Assembly: GCA_030340625.1 (NCBI GenBank)
Contig: JAOPHQ010000898.1
Span: 30,001 to 94,000 of the forward strand
Source of the DNA: Merluccius polli
Lineage: Eukaryota > Chordata > Actinopteri > Gadiformes > Merlucciidae
Direction: 5' to 3'
Length of the DNA: 64,000 bases
The translations under genes and the position numbers were made by a program. Under the pieces are notes generated by a model. It did no database searches. It saw nothing but the letters and a program-made list of their open reading frames with translations, and was not told the DNA's origin. Positions 20,746 through 33,633 of this stretch are shown here, one piece after another; within the stretch, counting starts at the first letter, position 1; each line of letters starts with the position of its first letter.

Positions 20746-22304
20746 CCGCTGGCTGCTCGCTGGCTGCCTTCGCCAGGGGGGCGGGGCTTTAAGCAGCACT
20801 GCAGACATCAAGTTCAGTTGCGCCCATTGCGATATCAAGTTTGTAGTAGAGCTATTCGGCAGGCCGGCGTGACAAGCATGTTCAAATAACAATTTCCACG
20901 TTTCCCCTGTTTATTATTTAGTAATCAAAATAACAGAAATGGAGATAAAACAAAGTGCATAACACACTGCTGCCGCAGCGCGTCTATGACACAAGTGCCA
21001 CCCCTAGCACCCATAGGAAGCGTCGCGCTGCAGCGCGTCAACAGGAATACAGTCGCCTCCGGAGCAGAAGAAAAACAAAAGAAAAGAAAAACGCGTCTTT
21101 TCGGCGGCACTTGATGCGCGGCGACGCTGTAAAATAGGACAGTGGCGTGAAGTGTAGCGTAGGGCTGCAACTAACAACTAATTTGATAATCGATTAATCT
21201 GTCGATTATTAGTTCGATTAATCGATTATTAATCGGATAAAAAGACAAAAACGACATTTCTATCCTTTCCAGTATTTTATTCAAAAAACAAATGTAAAAG
21301 GTATAAAGTGCATTTAAGTTTGTAGCTAACTGTTTTTAACAGTTAAACAAAAACACAATATATATATATAGGTTTTGACACATTTCACATAGCAGGCCTT
21401 TCTAAACAAAACAAAAACAAAAAGTCTTCCGTTTAAAAAACGGAGGTGATTTGGCTGAACCAACATATTCAGGATACCATCAGTCAATGCAGCTGCTTGC
21501 TGTGGTGTGCAGACCTTCCTTTGAACAAAGTCAGTAATGTTGGGTTATGTCTTTCTGAAATGAGAGAAACCATATCATGAACATACATATTAGCACCATT
21601 TACATGTAACTCAATACATACTTTGTTGATTTAATTAATAATTGCTGATGTAAAAGGCAAATAAAGACAATGCCACCACATAAAAAAACTAAATTAAATA
21701 AATGGACATTGGGGATGCAGAACAACAAAAATAAAACGGAAATGTAACTTATCAGATCAGAACTGGATCAGATATTGTTCAAGTTTCTGTTGTGAAGTAA
21801 TAAAGGATTCACTTTAGACTGCCAGCAAGATATATTCCAGCAACTCCATAACGTTAGTTATACTAAAGTGTCTCTCCAACCTAAATAGATTTTAATAGCT
21901 TTATTGGTGGCCCGGCAACATTGATCCATTATAAAACGAACCGGATATATTTCTGTCCGTTACGTTTATTTCGAAATTGGTAACCGTGCGTTTTCTCCAT
22001 CAAAACAGAGTCAAATCTGCCGGAGACCGACACATTATCAACCCTGAGTTGCAACAAATGGATACTCAAACAAAATAGCTGGCGTGCTGAACTCGTGAAT
22101 GCCTATTTCGACCCAAAACAACACAAAAAATAAAGTCGTTGCACTCTCCAAAAAGTTTGTAACACTTTAAAAATTAATACACAGCAGTTGCTGCTGCGCT
22201 CCGTTAAAACAATCGGATTACACCTCGTTAACAAAAGATTAAAAACACGTACACAGACACGATGGATCAATGTACCCGGGCTATGGATTTATAAAGTTAC
22301 GTAC

Positions 22305-22552
22305 CGTGAGTTCCCTTCATGCATGGTTCCAACATGTTTCCTCTTCAGGTGCTCCCGCAGTTAAGTTGTACTACCGTGCCATGTGAGGTCAACGCTGCAC
22401 ATTTTGCAGCTAACCGTCTTCTTGGATGGCCTTAGCGTAAAGTGTTCCCACACTTTTGAAGACTTCGGTCGTACACTTTTCTCCGTTGTATTATTGACCT
22501 CCACACGTTTCTCCACTAAACTCACGTTATCTGCAGTGTTTACCTCCGCCAT
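22305..22552 (-). pseudogene. BED zinc-finger first exon of a hAT transposase, broken
   Basis: The minus-strand ATG is at 22552-22550. The product begins MAEVNTADNVSLVEKRVEV and continues to SKVWEHFTLRPSKKTVSCKM. The BED finger is visible: aromatic WEHF, then C-x2-C (CKMC), then HGSTT, a stop (TAA), and REHLKRKHVG with H-x4-H. The stop sits where the family has an Asn-Leu-Arg-type run, so one substitution killed the frame. A candidate splice donor (GGTACGTAA on minus) follows near 22304. No catalytic domain follows, and the rest of the gene was deleted. BED fingers bind the element ends. Confidence 0.75.
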
Positions 22553-22652
22553 TTTCCAAACGTCTACCTTCCAGGCAAGGTAGACGACGTCGTCACGTGA
22601 GCTGCACCGGCACGGCATTGGCTGGCTTACTGCCACCACCTGAGACGTTGCC

Positions 22653-22813
22653 GCAGCGCATGCAGCGCATGCAGCGCATGCAGCGCATGCAGCGCATGCA
22701 GCGCATGCAGCGCATGCAGCGCATGCAGCGCATGCAGCGCATGCAGCGCATGCAGCGCATGCAGCGCATGCAGCGCATGCAGCGCATGCAGCGCATGCAG
22801 CGCATGCAGCGCA
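22653..22813. repeat. 9-bp minisatellite (GCAGCGCAT)n, about 18 copies
   Basis: About 18 units, essentially identical. Each unit contains a CpG and GCATGC at its junction. Because the unit is a multiple of three without stops, it opens frames on both strands (Met-Gln-Arg or Ala-Ala-Cys type). It lies upstream of the BED exon, inside the inner hAT. Confidence 0.95.
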
Positions 22814-23290
22814 CAGATCCAACGAATCGATGACTAAATTAATCACCAACTATTTTTAGAATCGATTTAATCGATTAGTTGTTGCAGCCCTAGTGTAGCG
22901 GGTTGCTGCTTCGCGCCGACACCGCTCATTTGCATAAAGTTAAACTAATTTCAACTCTCGTCGTCACTCTGGACGCTGGCGTCGCGCTGCTTGCTGCCGC
23001 CGCGGCGCCGGCCGCTCCTCGTCGCCAGCTCTCATTGAAAATTAATGACTGCCAGCCGCTTTTGCTGCTCATGACGCTCGCGGTCATGGATAACTCGTTC
23101 GCTCTGCCCGACTCTGGCTGGATCAGCTGGTTGTAGGGTTTGTGGCGTTATAACATGGTTGAAGGGTGTTTCGTCCGTAAAATATTAATTTATCGGCCAT
23201 TATAATTGCCGATACCGATAGTTTGGAAAATGCTTAATATCGGCCGATAATATCGGCCCGCCGATATATCGGTCGGGCTCTACTCTGAAC

Positions 23291-24469
23291 ATGCATCAAT
23301 GACCATGCAACGGCATTAAACCAATGAGACGATAGACAGAAGTCACCACTGCAGCCGACGACAAGTCAACACGTTCAACACGCCTTGTTTGTTTAAAATG
23401 TCTTCTCTGCTCATCTGCTTTAGCTTGTTTTAAGACAATTGAGTTATTTCACATTTTTTAGCACGTTTTCTGTTTTTATCCCCATGTTAAAATGGGCAAA
23501 GCTGTGAGCTGCCTGATGGTATTAAACAAAAGCATAGTTCATATCAGGCTCACCTCTGAGCTTTACATGGTTCAAGTTTCACTCGTCTCGAAATATCAGC
23601 ATAAATGCGTTCGGTTTTTAATCACCGCTGCTGCCGTTTTCCTGCTGTGAGCTGATTTCTAGGTTCAGTTTCCTGCCTTCATTCCTGAGGTCTTCGTCAG
23701 CAGGTGGTACGACAAAATTACTTCATATCCTGGCAGTTATTTTGTACGTATTTGTTCCTTTATTTGTGTGTGATCTAAAGTCATAAAGGAAAAAAAACTT
23801 GTTCACCTTGTTGGCTTAAGTCCCCTCAGCAGTCCTATTATTTACCTATTAAACTATGTATGGCCATACAATTCAGTTTATTAATGATCTTACATCAGAA
23901 TTGTATAATCATGCTTTAACATCTACTACTCAATGATTTTGTTGTTCGGATGACGATGGCGGTCCTCATTTTCACTCTCCAACAGATAAACTTGAAAACC
24001 AAGTGAGTTTAAATTGTCAATAGCACAGTTGTACTCCTATACCAGAACCTCACAGCATTTTTCACTCCAGCATGGCAATAATTGCACTATTAATTGATAG
24101 TCGATCAATAGATCTATAGTCCATTGCAGGTGGGCATTACAATCACAAGTAAAACGGATGTGACATCATCTCGAAGTACACCTTTTATCATGATACAATC
24201 ACATCCCCCTTGTGTTTAACCCTGTATCCTCTTTTACATGGGCATCGTCATGCTACGACTATCCCAACATCACGGCGTATTCGGTTTCAAGTCAATGTGA
24301 TTCAGCACTAGCAAGTCTCACTTGGTTGACAGTTTATCCACAGTTTCCCTTCGGATGACACTTTGGCGGAGTCAAAAAAGGGAGCAAAAAACGTGGAGAC
24401 AGATTAGAGCGGGGCGCCAGGGCGTACGACACTCGACAGCATCAATGAAGACGCTTGTCTCCCTCGCGT

Positions 24470-24470
<1 letters not shown>
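23291..24470. other. Noncoding stretch, no gene recognised
   Basis: Single-copy-looking AT-rich DNA. No exon or element end seen. Confidence 0.4.

Positions 24471-24546
<76 letters not shown>
24471..24546. repeat. (CA)n microsatellite, 38 units
   Basis: Uninterrupted (CA)38. Confidence 0.97.
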
Positions 24547-24547
<1 letters not shown>

Positions 24548-24980
24548 CGACATTTCTCTCTGCTTTGCCGGAGCCTTCCTAGGGGGATGAATATTTACCT
24601 ATGCAGAGACATGCACAGAGAAGCACTTGCAATGAAGATTGACACCTAGCAATTGCTCCAAGGGAAGGTATTTGTGAATAAGCTGAAGTCTAGTGTCAAT
24701 AATGTAGTGCAGCAGTAAGGGAGAAACATGCCTGGCTTCCTAAATGTCTTCTGTGTTGCGAGATTTCTCATCAGTGTGCAGCTATTGGAAATCTGGAGCC
24801 TAAAACAAACTCAAGGTTTGTGCATATGTATGTTTGTGTGTATAATGTCTGCATGAAATCCTGGCATATAGTCATCCTATCAGATTTTATCCACAAACAT
24901 TATGGAAGATGGTGGCATACACATACTCCACTGTCAGTGCCTGGGGGATTAGGGATGTGCGCACACACAGACCGACACAG

Positions 24981-24981
<1 letters not shown>
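24547..24981. other. Noncoding spacer
   Basis: No feature seen apart from a few TG-rich words. Confidence 0.35.

Positions 24982-25013
<32 letters not shown>
24982..25013. repeat. (CA)n microsatellite
   Basis: About 15 CA units, with CA-rich degenerate sequence to its left. Confidence 0.93.
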
Positions 25014-25016
<3 letters not shown>

Positions 25017-27894
25017 TCTTGCACGAGATGTGATGTGTGTCATGAAAGATTGAAATAGAGTAACAATAATATCGTAATACCTCATATAAATTACATTTGA
25101 GATATGTACACTGGCTTTTTTGTCATTATTTGAACTGTAAATCCCTTTAATTCAAGCTAACATAAAACACATGTAAAGGTCATGTACAGTATTTCAAGTA
25201 TTAATAAGCCAATGTAATACACACAGCCTATACATGGACTGTGTTATGTGCTTAACGGTATACACATATGCATGTCATGTATTTCAAGCTAATGCACGCA
25301 TGTACAGGCGGGTTTTTCGCTCGGTAATCCTTCAGAGGCAATTGGCCCTGTACAGCGAAGCGCCACACTATACGCCACCCGTTAACAGCTTTTCCAGGCT
25401 GCCAGATAGGCTAAGATGCCAGATGGCTAACGATGATGGATAGTTTATTTACTCGGCTGAAACAAGGTTGTGAAAAAGAAGAAAGCGAAGAGAGGTGAAA
25501 CACGAGTTTGTATATATTGTTCAATGGAAAGCTGATGCCAAGCACGCCGCTTGTGTTTTTTTGTCTGCACTGCACGCCACACTCGTTTTTTTCTGGCTCG
25601 TTTCATTGGTTGCTGCGCGTTGATGTGTTTCTTATTTAATGTGTTTGATTCAATTATCACTTCCCCTCCTTGACTTTTTTTCCACTCTACTTGGTTGCCT
25701 TTCGCTGGCTTTTGCGGTTTAAGCTTGTTTTTTGGTCCTTGTTTTCCTCTTTTGTTCTTTCTTTTGTTTTGTTCTTTGTTAATTTAGTTTTAAGATGTTT
25801 TAAAGCGGTTACTTCCTTCGTTTCATCGTTTCATTGGATTATTCACCGGTTTCGAGCGGATACGTTTGACATCTGTCTCTCCACAGGTGTCACATTTCAG
25901 CTGCACCTTTGACACTGTAATAAATCTGGATGTTCCCCACACAGTAACAGTTCACCAGTGTGTGTGTGTCAGTGTGTGTGTGCGTGCGTGTGTGTGTGTG
26001 TGCGTGCATGCATGCGTGCGTGGCTGTTATCAGAATGTCTATATGTTTCCATGTCTTGGGGATGACAGAGGCGATTATCTGTGACCCCCATTAACACAGC
26101 TGGAATGAGCTTTGACCTTCCACCCCCTCTCGGCGACCTTTACCGTGTGATTGGCTGTCTAATTAGAGAGGGGGAATGCAGCCATAAAGTTTCAGCGGAG
26201 ACAGTAAATGGCTGCCCTACAAGCAAAGCTGAGAGGTTTTTCCTTTCGTAACTTTCTCTGTTTGACTTTGACCCTGATGGGTTCCCACACACACGCCATT
26301 ATAAGCATTTTTCGGTGTCCAACAACTGCTTGGTTTGGTTTACTGCTGACGGTGAGTGGTAATGTATCGCGTAAGTGATTACAGAGGCTGGCCAACCCCC
26401 CCACTCCCCCAAAGAGCTGATATTAAAACCGTATTAAATCTCCCACAGTCAATACCAGAACCTGCCGAGAGAGGAGCCTTGAGCAAGGCTGTTCAATATT
26501 TTCAGCCCCTGGACACCGCCGACCGCTCCACGCCGCTTTCCACACCGCGGGGCTCTGTGGACGTTCAACGTCAGTTCCAGTTGGAAACCTCACCAGTCAG
26601 CGGCACCCCGGCGGCAACACACGGCAGTTGGCCCGACATAATATCGCCCATTTTTAAAATACCTTTTCACGCCATAGAATTGTGAACCATAGGGATTCAA
26701 TGTACAAGAAGGCACATAAACCACTCGCCTTTGTCCGCTCCCAAATCACACCACACCACTTGCTTGAAATTGGTCAACAATGCCATGTGAATGATTACAC
26801 ACACTCCCCGGCTGGCACACATCTCGGCCACTAGAAGAAAGCCACTTTGTGCATTGAGCAAGTGACTGCGTTTTAGGGACCGCCAGGGGCTCGGATGAGC
26901 GATGGTTTACATTGTAAACATGTATTCTGACGTTGCTTCTCATGAATGCCAACATGGCAGGAAGAGGAAAGGCTTGTGGCGAGTTCTCCTGTTGTGTATA
27001 AGGTACTGCAGGCATTACAGGAGACACACAACAATGTGTGGTGGTGGCAGATAGCATACGGTTGTTTCGATCAACGCTGAAGGTTGTCATTTTGCATTAA
27101 CGGCAAGTAAAGAGAATGATTCATGTGTTCATTATGTAAATGCCTACATTGATGTTACAATAAAATTAATATATTTGCTAAAATGATCAGAAAATACACA
27201 TTATGTCCACTCGCCTGAGGCGAGTCATTTTCTAATTTCAGGGCCACTCGGCCGTCATTGAAAGTAATTTTTTTAACTGGAATTTAAGGGAGTCTATTAA
27301 ATACGACATAAAATATGACATAACTGATATTCAGTGCTAATAATTAGTCCACCTTAAAAATAGTGCGGGGCTTCCAGAAACTCTCCGTTTACAGATACAC
27401 AGTTAGCACGACTCAGACTCGAGTCGTGCAGCTGCAGATTGGAGACTTTTGCGTGCCCACGATCTGACCAATCAGAAGGCTTGAACGACCTGTTAATCAA
27501 ATATTAACCTGACCAAGCACCATCTAGAATCAGTTGTCAATCACTTTGTAACCCTGCCAATTGTGTCACATAGGAGGCGGGTTGAGTTGCATTTCCGTGT
27601 CTTTTTTCCACAATTGTGCTTCTCTCTCGCTCTGCTCTACCCGGCAGCAGTAACTTATCATTTCTAGTTTCTGTTTGCCTTTGTCCTTGTTGTTTCTTTT
27701 TAGCCAATTCCCAAATCCATACACATAATGCTAGACAATCCAATAACCTTCACCCTCCTCTCAGCCGCATCACACAGTCAGTCAGTTTTCCATAAAATAC
27801 AGACATATACACTCACATATTGCCTGATGGACCAAGCCTCCCAATTGCCTGCTTAACTCTCTTGTCTTGTCTCCATAAACTCACCTCACTTACT

Positions 27895-27896
<2 letters not shown>
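25014..27896. other. Long noncoding stretch with one TG/TGCG-rich patch
   Basis: A (TG)n/(TGCG)n patch lies at 25959-26022. A small perfect hairpin with 9-bp arms (GCACGACTC/GAGTCGTGC) lies near 27407-27430. No exon recognised. Frames up to 114 codons lack any familiar domain. Confidence 0.4.

Positions 27897-27943
<47 letters not shown>
27897..27943. repeat. (CA)n microsatellite
   Basis: About 23 uninterrupted CA units. Confidence 0.95.
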
Positions 27944-27945
<2 letters not shown>

Positions 27946-28718
27946 CAACCCACAGTAAGGCACCTTCGTTGCACTTCGGTGGTAATGGTATTTTCTATTT
28001 TTCTTTTTTTTAATCTGCAACATGTTTTTATTGTTGTTCCTCTCGAGGGGAAGGAGTCTTATAAGCCCGGTGGGGTTTTCTGTCCCTCTCCTGCACTTGT
28101 ATTTCTCTACTTTTATTGTTCTCTTATTGCGCAAATAAATAAACTAAACTTGCTGTTATTTGCCAATTAATTAATAGCTTTATTAGCACAAAGTCAAATT
28201 CAAGGCTAAGCCAGTCCTTTAGCTCCTTTCCTCTCCATCGAGGAAACACCATAATTGACCCTGTTTTTTTATGTCCATGTCATGTTGTGTCCTGGACAAA
28301 TAACTATAATAAGATAGGATATTTTGCTGTTACTTGAATTGGAGGACACGCTGGTCGTGTCCATCCGGAGTCCACCATGGTCTTTTCGATTGACCGTACA
28401 GTGAGCGAGACCTGTGGCTATACTTATTGTGCTGTTCATTTGCTCTGACCCTTGTCGATTAAAAAGAGGCGACGCTTCAGGGGCCAGCCGGCCCCGACGA
28501 CATCAACAAATGAAAATAAACAGTTTGTGAAACAGCTTTACAAACAGTGGGGAAAGCTGTTGCATGAGGATTGAGTCTGAGTCACTCTTCATAGGAAATG
28601 GTTGGAAAAACCATCTAAAATGTAGAGTTGTTGAGCTTTAAAATGAATACTAATGTTATGGGATTGGAACAAATGAACATAAAACATTTGTTTATAAATT
28701 ACTACCCCAGGGCAAGAA
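27944..28718. other. Noncoding stretch, no gene recognised
   Basis: AT-rich with a T-rich patch. No element end seen. Confidence 0.4.
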
Positions 28719-28788
28719 TTAGTGGTAGTAGTGGTAGTAGTAGTAGTGGTAGTATTAGTAGTGGTAGTGGTATTAGTAGTAGTAGTAG
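28719..28788. repeat. (GTA)n trinucleotide repeat
   Basis: GTA units mixed with GTG and TTA variants. This gives a Ser/Gly-rich artefactual frame. Confidence 0.9.
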
Positions 28789-30351
28789 AGTCGCAGAGCC
28801 TCTTCGAGACTCATGCGGAAATTTTGGACGACTAGCCCGGGAGGCCGGATCCACCCCTGTACATATATACATGAATAAATACAATAATAAATAAATAAAT
28901 ACAATAATACATCCAGACATTTGTGGTGTGTATGTGTGTATGATTAGTCGCAGCCTCCCTCAAACAGTCTCGACAGCTACATCCACAACGTGACGGCGGA
29001 TTCGGCACAGGGAACCACACTCTGGTTCAGTGCTCAGGTGCTGGGGACTGGAGATAAACTATTCCCCCGCAACACTGGTCCACACTCCCCATACTCGGTC
29101 TGCTGATTGTGTACGTTAAGAAAAAAAAAAAAAAAAAAGAAGACCCAAACCCCCTGACCTGCCTTTTAAACAAAATTGTGGGGCAGGGCTGTGGTGGGCT
29201 CCCCTGTAAGCAAAACCTTTTTTTTTTTTTTTTTTTTGCTAGGATAGCGAAGGGTTCTCCTTTTAAAGTGTGAATCATTTCCTGGTTGCATTGTATTCAA
29301 CACAGTAATTTCACCCAATTAGACTAGGCTCTAGTTGAAAAGAAATAAAAAATGAATTGCTACACACTGGTGAATAAATGATTGAGTGTTGTGGAGTGTG
29401 AACATTAACTAGGAGAATATGAGGGATACAGTAATAGACTAAAAATGATAAGGGGGAGAGAGATATGTTAGACAGCGCGCGAGAGAGAGAGACACAGCTC
29501 TCATCAGCTCATCAGGTCTGCTGGTGTAGCGGTGTGGGGGGGGGGTAAAACATGGTGAACACTGATTAGTGTGCACACGCAACGCCGCTGCACCCCACCC
29601 ACATGCTGGGCCACAGACAGTGATGAGACACCTCTGCAACTCTGCTTCCCCTCCACTGGGAGCAGTACCGCAGACCTAACACCCCTCTACCTATCTCTCC
29701 ATCACACACACACACACATACACAGAAACACACACCAGTCAATGGGATATAATTGGGTCCTCGCAGCCCACCACTGAGCTGACGGCTCAAAGCAATTACA
29801 GACACAGACGAGCGACGGAGGAAGGGACGGGGACGCCTGAGAGCGGCTTGTCATCTATCACCCCAAAGCAGAGGGGCGCTTGTTTAGTTGACAGGAGCCG
29901 CCGCAGTACCCATGGGTTTTTATTTTCTCCCCCCCCCCCCCAGAGAAGTCCAGCGTGAGGGGAGCGCGTCTCTGCGAGCATCACGGTGGGAACCTCGTGG
30001 TTTTAATCAGATGTGTGTACATCCATTGATCCCCTGTCGGTTTTCCCTGTGGAGATTATTTTTCATTTGTCATTTTCACACACTTGGACGAATGTACTGC
30101 ATTTAGATTCAGATGCAGTTGTAAAAAAAAAAAAAGGCATAGCAGCACCCACATGCTTACCTTTGACATTGACTGCAATTCACGTGGCAAGGAGGGAAAA
30201 GTGGGACTTCGTTAGTGAGATGATAGTCAGTCACATGTGTGGTGAAATCCAATATCGGCCACCCTGCTGGTCTCGCTGTATGACATATTCCTAGAAATGG
30301 CCCCTCTAGGTACCCATACCCTCCGCTCAGACCAATGGAGACAGGTTTGCT
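28789..30351. other. Noncoding stretch with homopolymer runs
   Basis: An A18 run lies near 29121-29138, a T19 run near 29218-29237, a C12 run near 29930-29941 and an A13 run near 30123-30135. The A and T runs, about 80 bp apart, could pair. No gene recognised. Confidence 0.4.
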
Positions 30352-30392
30352 GTACAAGCCCTATAAGATGTCAAATCAGATGGGGCTTGTAC
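30352..30392. repeat. Facing MITE ends (13-bp inverted pair)
   Basis: GTACAAGCCCTAT (30352-30364) and ATGGGGCTTGTAC (30380-30392) pair with one mismatch around a 15-base spacer. The right arm is the end of the MITE copy that follows. The left arm looks like the end of another copy whose body I cannot trace. Confidence 0.7.
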
Positions 30393-30655
30393 ATCAGAAT
30401 GCATTGGGAGAATGGGATTTTACAGCAGTACTGTAAAATCCTAAATCAACGTAAATATATCATAGCCTAGGCTCATGAAAACTTTATTTTGACTGGCAGT
30501 TTCAAACACAACAATATCTCCACTTTTATCCAAGCTGCCACTTTTGTTTATCCAAGCTGTTGAAATGTACCGTAACATCAAACAAAAACGCTTAGAATAA
30601 ACCGCACACACACACGAGTTGTATAATATTGTCAATTTACTGCAACCTCTATGGT
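30380..30655 (-). mobile_element. MITE, TATAGGGCTTGTA family, copy 2 (reverse)
   Basis: Reading rightward, it matches the complement of the copy at 52609-52895: ATGGGGCTTGTACATCAGAA, then ACTGTAAAATCCTAAATCAA, then a CATAG-CTCATGAAAACTTT-like block. The far end is degenerate (about 30640-30655), so the right boundary is approximate. Confidence 0.55.
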
Positions 30656-33465
30656 GTATTGTGCTGCAAGCGGGAGTCAGCCAATGGGAACTTGTTTACA
30701 GTCGGTTAAGTTTGGTAACTTCTGGCATCACATTTCATCACATTTCTGGCATCACATTTCACACGTAACTATTGAACGTTGTAAAACAGTGGTTAGCTGT
30801 AATGGACCCCAACATATGACATATGTTAATGATAATACCTCATAAGTATATGTATTTGCATTTCAATGATAATAAAGTAAATAATAAACAAGCTTCTAAT
30901 CATTATACAACTGTATTTGCCATAGTTAGATGCCAAATCATTGCACGTATCATAAAAAATATCGGCAGAGAGAATAAAGTCCAACTTGGTGTTGAAACTC
31001 TTATTTTAAAGCACACTTGCTGACCTTCTTCCATCCTGTCCATGTTCTAATAACACATCCATGGTCTGTCACAGTTGATCACTTAAGTTGAAAGGTTGTT
31101 GCCATCAGCCGGCGGGTTTGTATCGCATCATGGACTCGTCTGTATCATCTCCTGTAGCTGCCGCAGACATTGCAATCCTCGTCTTCACGGTGTAAATGCC
31201 AGACCGTTTTAGTCTTCGCGAACCTGCTGTGGTTCTGTTTCGCTAATACTTCATGAGTCAACTGAGTCAAACGGTAGCTTAATAACGGCAATCCTGGGTA
31301 ACTAAACATCGCCATGAACCTGTGTCAAACTTCTGTGCTGCACAAGCATTGTGACTTTATTCATTGAATAAGAGGCTGAAAGGGCATGAGTAAACTCATC
31401 CAAAGCTAAATTATCTTTTTAAGAATTGCACCTTTTCCATTTCAAAGACGCAACTCCAATGCCAAGATGAGTTTACTCCACATTTTCTGTCTGCACCGCA
31501 AACACAAGAGGGTGAAAGGAAATCGTCTTCTTAGATGGGGCCCCTAGGAATTACCCTTAATCACAGCACAATATACTATGCTCATAGGTTTTACTTTGCT
31601 CATATTTGTTTTGCTATGCTCATACTACACATATTTTGACATTTCAGCACCTACTTTAACCTATTTACTAGTTGCTGTTACTGTTTTTATTTCCTGGTTT
31701 AAATGTCAGTGTTGAAAGATAATTCCCACCAGGGAAGTTAGTGGTTGAGCTGTTTTTACAAGGAGTGTGTTTCAAGTGGAATATCAATGGGGATTTTAGA
31801 CAGGCGCGGCTCAGCGGGGTGCCGTTCTGTATAGAACAACACTGGGAATAAAGGGGTGCTTGTTTTATAGACAGGCACTGCAGAAGTCGCCGCCTGTTTT
31901 TCCTCTCTTGACACAACAACTGATGCAAGTCTGTGGTCGGGTGCAGCTGGAGCCCGGATGGCGTGCGGCGTTCACCTCGCGCTCCACGCCTAGATCTCCA
32001 GATGTTTTCCGCGGTCACCATTTCACCCGCTGATCCAATTGTCGAATTGCTTAAGCTGCTAGACAAGAAGATCAGTGTGTGTTCTTACAGGTGTTTTATC
32101 AAATATTAGACAGTCGTCGTACACCCATACATTTTTTTTGTTTTAACAATCCCTCATGTTTACATACGCCAAATGGCCGCACGTAACAAACGTAATTGGC
32201 CACGAAGTCTGAAGGTCGCGATTGGCCCCAGATCATCAACAGTCAACTTCGCCTCTTACGACGTGAGAGCTGAAGCAGCTCAGCTCAGGCTCAGCTCCTC
32301 ATGCTTGACGACTGTGACTCGTGTGATCCAGCCTCAGCTCAAGCATCAGGAAATCAGGGGTTTTGCAACTCAGCCGGAGCCACTGGAGAGGCATGCCGGT
32401 TACAAGCAGTAGACCTTTCCTCTAGCCGTATGCCACACTGCACAGGGCTGACAAATTGTGACATTTGAGGAGGACATGTTTTTTTTTTGTTTGACAGACA
32501 GACCTCAGGGAACCAGTCACCTGTAAGAGACTCACTTTTAGTGACAGATGCCACTCATAGCTGATTGTTTTTCAAAGATTCAATATGTAGGTGTAATTGT
32601 TTGGCATGCAGGCAACCCCATCCTGACATTAAATAAAACGGATCGCATCCGACAATGGCGGATGCTTTATTTGAGCTGGCGTCTAGCTTGTTGCTAATAA
32701 AAAAAAAAGCTAAATAAGTTTTTTAACTTCAAAACAGGAAAAGTTACGGAAATTATTAGACGGATGCAATAAAACCTCTAATAACACACAGGCTGGCGTT
32801 ACGCAACACCTAATTAACTTCACCCTTAGAGAAATTGGGAGTGAACCGGAACTCCATATTCGGGGAAGTGCCGACGTTGAAATCATGAGCTCAAAATGGC
32901 TCCCATGTGAGCGCAGTTTAAAGTGGAGCCTGGGGATTAATTAAGGATTTCACCACGTAGCCGACTGGAAGCGGTGCACTTCCCCCGATGACTGTGTGAT
33001 GTCACCGTTTTTTAATATAATGAAGTGCTTATCGAGGCCGCCTGCGCGACACACACAGTGGTTTCTGTTGTAATATCCGACAATTCATTTTTAGTTTACA
33101 GCCGGGGGGGGCCTTGAATGAGCTCGTTGTTCACTGCGCAGGTTGAAATTAATCTTGAACCTGCGAGCAGCGATTTATAAAGACAGGACTTCAATGGGGA
33201 ACTCAGCTTTGGCGTCAACAACAACTACGAGCACATGCTTTAGGAAGATTGCAATAGGAGGTATAAAACGCAAAACATCCACGATGCTGATAGTATTAGC
33301 TAATAATGGCTTCATTATACATTTGATATTCTGTGTATATATATAATATTTAGTGTTTCATTTGAAAACATCAATTCCACCATAATTATCACTTTCACTC
33401 CTCCACTTATGTTTCTCTGTCTGTCTTAAAGCCGATACAAGGACGCTCGACTATCAAAAACACAC
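30656..33465. other. Long noncoding stretch, no gene recognised
   Basis: It includes a tandem duplication of catcacatttc near 30726-30764. Open frames of 60-132 codons show no familiar domain. The GC-richer part near 31870-32040 has no splice-flanked exon that I can defend. Confidence 0.35.
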
Positions 33466-33503
33466 ACATACACACGTACACACACACACACACACACACA
33501 CAC
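33466..33503. repeat. (CA)n microsatellite, interrupted
   Basis: CA units with TA and GTA interruptions. Confidence 0.9.
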
Positions 33504-33569
33504 CTGCCCATGAAATCACATCTCATTGCATCTGAAATATACCTAAGATTATGCTTAAGGTGGGTATTG

Positions 33570-33633
<64 letters not shown>

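Larger units (their letters stand above)
21160..22892 (-). mobile_element. Inner hAT element (1733 bp), deletion derivative
   Basis: An 8-bp duplication GTGTAGCG lies at 21152-21159 and 22893-22900. The inverted ends TAGGGCTGCAAC (21160-21171) and complement (22881-22892) are followed on both sides by ATCGATTAAT-type words. It keeps a BED-finger exon on the minus strand and lacks the rest of the transposase. It sits wholly inside the outer hAT and is therefore younger. Confidence 0.95.
20259..23282. mobile_element. Outer hAT element (3024 bp), noncoding
   Basis: An 8-bp duplication CTCTGAAC lies at 20251-20258 and 23283-23290. The terminal inverted repeats TAGAGCCCGACCGATAT (20259-20275 and complement 23266-23282) are identical over 17 bp. 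The inner flanks keep pairing imperfectly (ATCGG-rich words at both ends). No transposase remains, so this was a nonautonomous copy. It hosts two later insertions, at 20466-20658 and 21160-22892, which together are nearly two thirds of its length. Confidence 0.95.

Noticed and set aside
22361..22849. A 162-codon protein with an (AAC)n Ala-Ala-Cys repeat fused to a BED finger
   Set aside because: The Ala-Ala-Cys part is the 9-bp minisatellite read in frame. The transposase more likely starts at the ATG at 22552, downstream of the array.
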